Source of the DNA: Akanthomyces muscarius
Taxonomy: Eukaryota; Ascomycota; Sordariomycetes; Hypocreales; Cordycipitaceae
Length of the DNA stretch: 64,000 nucleotides
NCBI RefSeq assembly: GCF_028009165.1
Contig: NW_026611619.1
Location: 1 to 64,000, forward strand
Reading direction: 5' to 3'
How positions within the stretch are numbered: the first letter of the stretch is position 1; the number at the start of each line of letters is the position of its first letter. The notes under the pieces were generated by a model, which worked only from the letters and a program-made list of their open reading frames with translations, was not told where the DNA came from and did no database searches. This document shows, piece by piece, positions 32,896 through 40,024 of the stretch. A program made the translations under genes and the position numbers.

Positions 32896-33165
32896 GGTCG
32901 GCAAGAAAAACAACAAGAAAAAAAGGAATATGGTGTCCGTTTCGACGAATTCTAACTCCTACGTTGTGTTGATGTGAGCTGCAAGATTGGATCCAAGGCC
33001 ACGCGTGGCTACTAACAGCTACGCGTCTGCTTGCCTTACGTAAGCCGCGCGCCTGCCGACGTCTTCCAGCCACCAGTTTAACAACCGCCGTACGACGTCC
33101 ATGAAACGATGCGACAAGCGATAGCTAACCCAAGAATGCTTTACAGCTGCGAATGACTTGGGTAA
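32896..33165. promoter_or_regulatory. Divergent intergenic promoter region with two ACGCGT boxes
   Basis: A 270-bp region separates the capsid gene (minus) from the capsid-RdRp gene (plus). It contains ACGCGT at 33001-33006, inside the perfect palindrome GCCACGCGTGGC (32998-33009), and again at 33021-33026. The palindrome TTACGTAA lies at 33035-33042. ACGCGT is the MCB core bound by MBF-type factors in yeasts. A GTGAGC at 32974, CTACTAAC near 33010-33016 and AG at 33043 could also define a 70-bp intron in the 5' leader of the capsid-RdRp transcript. Both readings are inferences. Confidence 0.45.
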
Positions 33166-36100
33166 ATGTATCATGTCATGAATTCATCGACGCGCCCAGA
33201 CACGCTTGCGCAATACCTCTTGCCGAAACGTCGCCATTTGGAAACCCTCGAAGACTTGAAGGCCATCATCGACGAGTCGATCCGCGAGATACAGCGACGT
33301 CCGAGTTTCCACAGCCTTGCAGTCTCCCACAGACGCCTGGTGCAGCCAAGCTATCCTACATTCATCAGATTCTCCGTCCTCCGCATTGCCCAGAGCAATT
33401 GCTCCGTGGACAGGGTTGTGGAGGCGGCCAGCAACTTTCATGGCTATGGAAACTGCAAAGCTACACATAATCTTCATTTTCCGATTCGATTGGCGATAAG
33501 TGACGGCCGAAACTGTCCATTACCCTGGCAAGGCTCTCGCAGCGTGCCGGATGTGCCTGGCTATCCGCTATTTTACACACCGATTGATAGCAAGCAGGTC
33601 AAGCCACGCCCGTCCGCCGCTCTGTTCTCTTTCAAGCGTAGCGCGGCCCGTGCGAATGCGGATACGCCAGGTCCAACTAGGAAGTCAGGCAAGGCGAACA
33701 CCAAGTACGCAGTCGCAGAACAAGCCTGTGTAAACAGATCCTCTAGCACCGGCGATAACCATATTGCCTTGTTTGTCAAGGCTTATCTGGCATACTTCGA
33801 TGCAATTGCTGCAGCCCTGGATGGCACTATACTGCGCCACAATGCCGACATCACACAGTTGTCAACACTGAATATAGCTGATCCGCGATTCTCAAGCCAC
33901 GTTATCCGCAATTTGCCTTCATCTGAAATGGTAAATGTGTGTGGGCAACCGCGCAGGTATCAAGAGTTCTGGGCATACTGCTGTCTCCCTGCTCCTGCGG
34001 TCTTTGCATCAGCGCCTTCCATGGCACAAATCAATGCAACGGCTTTCAGCATGTATGAGTTGTTGGGCATGGAAATGACCTGCGTTTGCGACGTTCCTTT
34101 GAAATTATCTCCAAATGGACCATATTTTTACGCAAAGCCAAACCTGATTATTTCGTATATCGAGACCTACGCTCACCAAAACGGCATTCAAAACCAGCTC
34201 AATGAGGCATTACAGATCGCGATGCTTTGGCCATGCCTGTTACAAACCGATGCGCCCGTCACTTTACCAGCAGCACTTCATGCCACTGATTGGATCACCG
34301 AAAACTTCACTCCTCCAAATACCGATATCATAGAGATCGATACGCCATCAGAGGGACTGGTCTCCTCCAATCCAGCTGTTGTCTTGGCGTCTACTCTCGC
34401 TGGTGCTTGGGCTTTGCAGTCACAGCTCTATGATTTTATTGGCATCATTATATCGGATCGCCGGTGCTGGGACGTGGGACACTCGGATCTTGAACGCGCA
34501 TCAAAGTGGCTGCAAAGCGTTGCTTCGGAACCTGGCGCTGGGTGGGATCTGCTATTTCGCCACCATTTCGAAACAACGCCATCGTTTCTGCAACTTACCG
34601 GCCTGGATACGGAATCCATCTCCTGGTTCGAGCTTCTATCCAGGTTTAGCTTGAAAGAATGGCGATATCCGGCACATTTGCGGTTGCTCCAGCCGTTCTG
34701 GACAGCAACGTCTGTATGCTGTCAGCTACCATGGGAGATTGCATGGCACCCAGACATCATCAGTTCGCAAGAACGTATCACTGCATCGCCGGTAACGATC
34801 ATGAGCCTCATCCGCCTCGGGCTCCTTTGCTCTGACGGATGTCTCCAGTCATTCTCGCGAAAGATATTCCCTGCGTTGTCACTGCACGGTGTCGTGACCA
34901 TTACAGCAACTAAAAGCTCTCATGCGCCGCTAGAACTGATATCTTCGTGTGGCCTGCGAGTCATCGCGGAGTTTGATTGTGAGTGTTCAACAAATTCCGG
35001 CAACGATAAAATACGAGCATCTGAAAAGATCTGGCACAAGCCTTTGTGGCCTGTTGGTGGACTGCTGCAGCATCTTTCTCTCCGTGATAGGTTACCAAAT
35101 GCGATGGCCGCGACGGAACGGTGCTATGATACACCGGGGATGGCGAATCCCATTGCTGTCACAGCCGCTCAGCGTCGACTGGAGCAAGTAAAGAAGAATT
35201 TTGCACGAAGATCACACGAAAAGATGATAAACAACTCGAAGGAGCTGGACAAGTTTGGTCGTAACAGCTATACCCAAGCTAACCAGCTGGTTGAGTCGCC
35301 CACGGTCGTCTATACTCCAGCTGGTGTCGACATCGTGGAGCGTGCTTGGTGGTGCGTTCTGTATCTGCGCAGACTCCAAAATGCGAATCAAGAAAGTATG
35401 GCCAGCTTGAAGCGGGCGGTACGTGCCGCTGTGAGTTGTGTTAGCGACCTTCGCATTGAGCTCGAGCAGATGGCTGGCGTGTGTTGTGCGCTTAGCCTCC
35501 GGGTACCTTACATATTTTCCAGCCTGTCTTGCCTTCAGTACAGCCACGGTGGCGATGATGATCAAATGCTCCCCTGCTCTTTACACCTTAGCAACCAGGG
35601 TTGGAGTGTGGTTACAATTTTGGCCGGTACATCAAGTTCTCTTCCATATTCGTACATCGAGGGTGCTTGCGTTGACAACATGCCACTATCCGGGGGGGAG
35701 AAACGGTCAACATTGACTTCACTGGCGCCCGATCCACTCAGCAACGAACAAGAGTATTGCGCAGCGCGCTATAACTTATCAGCCAGAGTTAGGCTACTCG
35801 ATGACGTCATACGGCGCTGGGACAAACACTTGTTGCCATCTGAGGATGTCATTATTGTGCACCAAGCTTTATTTCCCGGCATTGGCATTCCACGATTTTT
35901 AAGGGAAGACAATTCCAGATCATCTGTTTCCGCCGAGGAGCGCCATCCCGCTAAGGCAAGCGCGGGCACGGCAGTTATATTACACTTTCTTTCAAAACAC
36001 GCACAAAGTGGATTCTTCGAAGTCCTACGGAAGTTCAAAGAGCAAAACGCTGGTGATGAAGAAGGCGGTGCACGTCTCTGGCCTCATCGTTCTCCACAAA

Positions 36101-38517
36101 CCGCTGCCAAGAACAATGTATCCTCAGCAGGTCTGTTACTTATACTTGATCCCGGAAATGCGCAAGAGTTGTTGACAGTGTGGTTCCTGCGGCGCAACGT
36201 CGGCAATCACGCCGAATTTGTCACGTCTGTTGGCCTTTGGCTGTCAGCTGTAGACCTGTGCAGCAAGGCATGGTCCCGGCTGTTGGATACCGAGCTCTTG
36301 CTCAGAAATGAGGATACTTGGCTAGATCACACGAAGCAATGGCATGATCTATGGCGCAAAAACGGGCTGCAATACTGTAGTTGCCCTCAGTGCTGGACCC
36401 AGCTGCTATACATGCAATCGCTCTGGGGTCGTGGCGGGGTGGAAGTGAATTGGGAGCAAGAGATATCAAACAAATCCAAAGTACCGGATGATATTCTTGC
36501 TTTTACGGGCCAGCTATGGTCAGCAGAATATGCAACAAGTCTAATCCGAGGCGCCATCCGCGAAGTACTGGAGACGGCCTTGAGGCAGCTGCGTGTTGAA
36601 TCTTTCGATGACTTCATGGACAACTCATTTGAGTGGCTCGTTCCCGGAACGCCTGCAGGGATGCAGTCCGCTTTCAGCCAGACAGATCTGAAAACGTTTT
36701 TGAAATCTAAATACGGCATCATTCCTCGCTCGACAAAGCGCTCGGTGATGGAGGCTATAAGTCGCGATAAAATCTTGCAGCAGCTGTCCTCGCGGCCACA
36801 GATAGTTGCAAAGCTGCATCAGAAGCTTAATGAGACCGGCGGCAAGGCGCGCGCTATATACGGGGTTACGATATGGCATTACATTTTTTCAAACTGGTTA
36901 ATGGCACCGTTTGAGAAGGCGCTTACACACTCTGCTATCGACATCAATTTGCCAAATGCCGATTTCGTTAACCTGGAAGTTCGTCGCGCGCAGCAAGCGC
37001 TAAGAGGTGCTTGTTTCTCATCCTATGACTATCCCGACTTCAATTCTATGCACACACACTATCACATGGCCATCATATACGAGGAAGCCGCAGCCATTTT
37101 TCGCAGATCGACATGCTATGGCGCAATGGGGCAGCATGAAAGAGATTTAGTGTGTCGAGGTTATAAATGGTTGGAGGACTCTGTATTTACGCAGGTCTGT
37201 TTTCTTCCCGAATCAGACGAGTTTATTCATACAGTCGGTGGGTTGTACAGCGGCAATCGTGACACTACGCTAATCAATACCGTCCTCAATATTGCCTACG
37301 CGAAAGTGGTGGACATGTCCTGCCAAAATATGGCATTGAACCCCTCAGTTCAATGGCGTTTATGCCATGGAGATGACATTATAACTATACACGGCAGTTA
37401 TGGAGCAGCAATTGGCTGGAATGCTGTAGCAGAGCGTGCTAAACTTAAAGGCCAAGAGAAGAAGCTCCTGGCTGATAGGGGCTATCACGAATACTTACGA
37501 ATCTTGGGCTGCCCCGATGGCAAAATCAGAGGATCGCTCGCGCGAGTTGTGGCCAGCTTTGTCAACGGCAATTGGGAAACCGAACCCTCGTTTGGGGCAA
37601 ATAGTCGGGTAACAGAGATACTGTCAGCAGTAGATGTCTTGCGCCGCAGAGGAATGCGTGAGGAGTTCGCAACTAAGCTATTGCAGCTATGCAAGCAGCG
37701 ACTCGCTGAAAATCTTGCTGACCATAAAAACGACGCCGAGTCAACCAAACGCGCGGTTCTTAGTATCCCAATCCCTCTCAAGCGGGGAGGACTTGCCAAG
37801 TCGGCCAGCAATCCAGCCAGGCAAGCAGAAGCAAACACAATGTCGCTTACAATATACGCAGAGAACAAGCGGCGTGAGAGGCTGGACATTGAACGCAGGT
37901 TTAAGAGCTTGCCTGCCAACGTGACTGACCCGTACATGGGGCGACTCGTCGCGTCACTTCCGCCGGCACTTCAGTATCAAGAAGGGATGCATGCCAGACT
38001 CAAGGCGGCGCTGCAACGGTCCACGTACGGGTCTGAATTTCCCAGAAGGCTTCAGATTGAATTGAAGCAAACGCCTCAGTTGGTGGCCCTGCGCAGGAGG
38101 ATGGAAGAAGCAGCGGAAAAGAGAGGTCTGTTTGAGAAACACGTCCTGGTCACAGACATTGGACGGCACATGCAAAAACACAAACTCTTTGCGACGACAA
38201 TGCGGCGCATCAAGGCATTTTACACAGTTCTGTCTTCTCTTGACAATCTCGGCGGCTACAGAAAATCGCAGCTTGTGTCGTATCTGGTGGGAATGCCGGA
38301 GGCCACGGTCACGAGCGCGTTGTTGGTGGACGGCGCACTCGCCGCAGACTGGAGGCGAGCTGGGCGGCCGTCGGCAGCCGAGGTCGGAGCGTTGGAGAAC
38401 GAGCTCGAAGTGTATCTAAGTGGAGGTGCAAACCTTCATATTGATGAGGAAGTGGTTGTGTTCGCTGATAACGGCCTGGGGGAAATTGTCCCAGTAAGAT
38501 CACTGATGCTGTATTGA
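33166..38517 (+). CDS. Totivirus-like capsid-RdRp fusion, endogenous viral element
   Basis: 1783 aa in one uninterrupted frame from ATG 33166 (another ATG at 33178). Residues 1 to about 605 are a capsid domain homologous to the separate capsid gene (GDNHIALFVKAYLAYFD from 196, YQEFWAYCC 265-273, NEALQIAMLWP 346-356). After a long linker the RNA-dependent RNA polymerase appears: GGKARAIYG at 1225-1233, motif A DYPDFNS from Asp1288, motif B SGNRDTTLIN from Ser1362, motif C HGDD with Gly1402-Asp1403-Asp1404. These agree with Totiviridae and related Ghabrivirales, whose polymerase copies the dsRNA genome inside the capsid. In known members the polymerase is usually reached by frameshift or reinitiation; here the domains are simply in frame. 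The first 91 bases lie in the inverted repeat, the rest is single copy. All key residues are kept. Confidence 0.93.
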   Translation: MYHVMNSSTRPDTLAQYLLPKRRHLETLEDLKAIIDESIREIQRRPSFHSLAVSHRRLVQPSYPTFIRFSVLRIAQSNCSVDRVVEAASNFHGYGNCKATHNLHFPIRLAISDGRNCPLPWQGSRSVPDVPGYPLFYTPIDSKQVKPRPSAALFSFKRSAARANADTPGPTRKSGKANTKYAVAEQACVNRSSSTGDNHIALFVKAYLAYFDAIAAALDGTILRHNADITQLSTLNIADPRFSSHVIRNLPSSEMVNVCGQPRRYQEFWAYCCLPAPAVFASAPSMAQINATAFSMYELLGMEMTCVCDVPLKLSPNGPYFYAKPNLIISYIETYAHQNGIQNQLNEALQIAMLWPCLLQTDAPVTLPAALHATDWITENFTPPNTDIIEIDTPSEGLVSSNPAVVLASTLAGAWALQSQLYDFIGIIISDRRCWDVGHSDLERASKWLQSVASEPGAGWDLLFRHHFETTPSFLQLTGLDTESISWFELLSRFSLKEWRYPAHLRLLQPFWTATSVCCQLPWEIAWHPDIISSQERITASPVTIMSLIRLGLLCSDGCLQSFSRKIFPALSLHGVVTITATKSSHAPLELISSCGLRVIAEFDCECSTNSGNDKIRASEKIWHKPLWPVGGLLQHLSLRDRLPNAMAATERCYDTPGMANPIAVTAAQRRLEQVKKNFARRSHEKMINNSKELDKFGRNSYTQANQLVESPTVVYTPAGVDIVERAWWCVLYLRRLQNANQESMASLKRAVRAAVSCVSDLRIELEQMAGVCCALSLRVPYIFSSLSCLQYSHGGDDDQMLPCSLHLSNQGWSVVTILAGTSSSLPYSYIEGACVDNMPLSGGEKRSTLTSLAPDPLSNEQEYCAARYNLSARVRLLDDVIRRWDKHLLPSEDVIIVHQALFPGIGIPRFLREDNSRSSVSAEERHPAKASAGTAVILHFLSKHAQSGFFEVLRKFKEQNAGDEEGGARLWPHRSPQTAAKNNVSSAGLLLILDPGNAQELLTVWFLRRNVGNHAEFVTSVGLWLSAVDLCSKAWSRLLDTELLLRNEDTWLDHTKQWHDLWRKNGLQYCSCPQCWTQLLYMQSLWGRGGVEVNWEQEISNKSKVPDDILAFTGQLWSAEYATSLIRGAIREVLETALRQLRVESFDDFMDNSFEWLVPGTPAGMQSAFSQTDLKTFLKSKYGIIPRSTKRSVMEAISRDKILQQLSSRPQIVAKLHQKLNETGGKARAIYGVTIWHYIFSNWLMAPFEKALTHSAIDINLPNADFVNLEVRRAQQALRGACFSSYDYPDFNSMHTHYHMAIIYEEAAAIFRRSTCYGAMGQHERDLVCRGYKWLEDSVFTQVCFLPESDEFIHTVGGLYSGNRDTTLINTVLNIAYAKVVDMSCQNMALNPSVQWRLCHGDDIITIHGSYGAAIGWNAVAERAKLKGQEKKLLADRGYHEYLRILGCPDGKIRGSLARVVASFVNGNWETEPSFGANSRVTEILSAVDVLRRRGMREEFATKLLQLCKQRLAENLADHKNDAESTKRAVLSIPIPLKRGGLAKSASNPARQAEANTMSLTIYAENKRRERLDIERRFKSLPANVTDPYMGRLVASLPPALQYQEGMHARLKAALQRSTYGSEFPRRLQIELKQTPQLVALRRRMEEAAEKRGLFEKHVLVTDIGRHMQKHKLFATTMRRIKAFYTVLSSLDNLGGYRKSQLVSYLVGMPEATVTSALLVDGALAADWRRAGRPSAAEVGALENELEVYLSGGANLHIDEEVVVFADNGLGEIVPVRSLMLY

Positions 38518-38778
38518 GTTCGATATCCATTTTAATATAAGTATGCCATCTGCGCGATACAGTGCTAGAACGGACGTCTTCCATTAATGCAGTTGCTCGG
38601 CTGACAACATCAGAAATGCGAACACGATACAAATGTGCACTGATCGTCTAATGCCTCATCGCCTGGGCCAAACGCCATGTGCGGGCCCTGCTTTCTGTAA
38701 GCGCTACCCTGCGTCTCTCGGATTCTCCACGCCGGTTCTGCCAGGATCTCATCTTGATCTCCACCGATTCTCCGGCCA
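38518..38778. other. 3' flank of the capsid-RdRp gene
   Basis: About 260 bp with no gene; AT-rich just after the stop codon (ATATCCATTTTAATATAAG), suitable for a 3' untranslated region. It does not resemble the first 240 bp after the separate capsid gene. Confidence 0.5.
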
Positions 38779-39390
38779 TCAATTCACTACAGTAGTTCGC
38801 CCAAGGACTACACAAACAAAATGCACGTTTTGCAGATGCATCACAATAGATTGGTTCAACGGCTGCTCGTCGGGGAGCACTACGTCCTCACCACAGGCTG
38901 AGTTGTAGAGACGGCGATAGTCCTCCTTCAGTCCTAGCCATTGCCTTTTCTCGTCCTCTGTAATGCTATGGCTTCGCCTTATGCAGCTGGCGACATCAGT
39001 GAGAAACTATCGGGGTTGGTCTGGTTCTAAATTGACGAAGTGTATTTCGATAATGTTGCGTAGCTGAATAATTGAATGCGAAAATAGGGCATCCGAAGGG
39101 CTTCGGACGTCGAAGAATTTCTTTGGCACAGAATCCGACTCGAAGATTACCCGCAGAGTTGTGCCAGAATCCGAGGTGCGGTCGAAAGCGGAAGTTTCAA
39201 GGCAATCGAATCTAGCACATAGACCCTGTTCAGAGGCTGAGAAAACAGTGATAGCACGGGCGATCGCACTCGACGGCCGAGGTCTCAACTCTCCACGTCG
39301 GTGAATATCGCCGGATCTGCCTGCGTTATTCGTCAAGCACGTTAACGACATTTCCAACGGCGGAGTCGGAATTGACCAAAATGACATGCG
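38779..39390 (-). pseudogene. 3'-5' exonuclease-like (DEDD fold) gene, broken
   Basis: Minus-strand reading gives, in order: PAIFTDVES (an Asp-x-Glu motif I near 39310), SPVLSLFSQPLNRVYVLDSI, then in another frame LRVIFESDSVPKKFFDVRS and PSDALFSHSIIQLRNI, then after a stop TDVASCIRRSHSITEDEKRQ and PDEQPLNQSIVMHLQNVHF. This series matches what I know of fungal 3'-5' exonuclease-domain proteins (DLEG..., FFDVRNDSDALF...). An in-frame TGA follows DVES, a frameshift lies near 39190, and a TAG follows the EPDQPR residues near 39029. It is therefore a relic. It converges with the capsid-RdRp gene. Confidence 0.7.
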
Positions 39391-39469
39391 CAGTGGCCAG
39401 CCAAACGGTCAAAGGTTGCTGCTTTGGCGACTCTTGACGGTTGGCTGGTTAAGAAATACGGCAGAGCCG

Positions 39470-39660
39470 ACTTTGTCACAATCCACGCCTATCACACAGT
39501 AATAAGACCGCCACCATATCAATAGTGTATGGGATTAAGCCCCTGACAGAGATGTCTTTCGTCTATAAAAGATATGATGGTTCTCTTATTTGTAGCTAGG
39601 AGTCAAGCACTGTTATGACTCGATACTCTACGCGTACTTTTCATTTTGACTGGTGTGACA
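39470..39660 (+). repeat. Spacer copy of the capsid 3'-flank sequence
   Basis: Diverged direct copy of 42525-42720: TTTGTCAC...CCACGCCTATC, AATAGTGTATGGGA, AAGCCCCTGA, TGTAGCTAGGA and TCAAGCACT occur in the same order. It ends within a few bases of the right-arm junction at 39663/39664. In the arm, the corresponding block is followed by the phosphatase gene, which is absent here. Confidence 0.85.
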
Positions 39661-39663
39661 TCG

Positions 39664-39754
39664 AGTCTTCGAGGGTTTCCAAATGGCGACGTTTCGGCAA
39701 GAGGTATTGCGCAAGCGTGTCTGGGCGCGTCGATGAATTCATGACATGATACAT
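39664..39754 (-). pseudogene. Truncated 5' end of the capsid-RdRp gene
   Basis: Mirror of 33166-33256: the start codon and first 30 codons, cut off at the inverted-repeat junction and running into unrelated spacer sequence. With the divergent promoter copy at 39755-40024 still attached, it could be transcribed on the minus strand into the spacer, antisense to the 3' region of the capsid-RdRp transcript. Confidence 0.9.
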
Positions 39755-40024
39755 TTACCCAAGTCATTCGCAGCTGTAAAGCATTCTTGGGTTAGCTATC
39801 GCTTGTCGCATCGTTTCATGGACGTCGTACGGCGGTTGTTAAACTGGTGGCTGGAAGACGTCGGCAGGCGCGCGGCTTACGTAAGGCAAGCAGACGCGTA
39901 GCTGTTAGTAGCCACGCGTGGCCTTGGATCCAATCTTGCAGCTCACATCAACACAACGTAGGAGTTAGAATTCGTCGAAACGGACACCATATTCCTTTTT
40001 TTCTTGTTGTTTTTCTTGCCGACC
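39755..40024. promoter_or_regulatory. Right-arm copy of the divergent promoter region
   Basis: Mirror of 32896-33165. ACGCGT boxes are at 39894-39899 and 39914-39919. Here it has the capsid gene on one side and only the truncated capsid-RdRp start on the other. Confidence 0.45.

Larger units (their letters stand above)
8920..33256 (+). repeat. Left arm of giant inverted repeat
   Basis: This 24,337-bp segment is the reverse complement of 39664-64000, with the mapping x -> 72920-x. All long frames in this arm have mirror frames of the same length and translation, which implies no indels and very little substitution. The inner end is sharp: position 33256 still pairs with 39664, 33257 mismatches 39663, and pairing is lost a few bases further in. 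The outer end is not visible because the mirror position of 8919 lies beyond the window. The inner end falls 91 bases inside the capsid-RdRp gene, which continues uninterrupted into the spacer, so this arm has the original configuration. Confidence 0.97.
33257..39663. other. Single-copy spacer between the inverted arms
   Basis: This 6,407-bp segment is present once. It contains all but the first 91 bases of the capsid-RdRp gene, a broken 3'-5' exonuclease pseudogene on the minus strand, and a diverged copy of the sequence found 3' of the capsid gene. A missed hairpin adapter in long-read data gives a palindrome with no spacer, so a unique off-centre spacer argues against that particular artefact. 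Confidence 0.9.

Noticed and set aside
34950..35150. A frameshift or AUGA stop-restart site between capsid and RdRp
   Set aside because: The frame continues from the capsid domain through the linker into the polymerase with no stop, so no recoding is needed.
30637..38517. A complete totivirus genome (exogenous virus or contamination)
   Set aside because: The two viral genes are on opposite strands, they are embedded in LINEs and host-type genes, and the capsid gene lies inside a chromosomal inverted repeat. This is integrated DNA.
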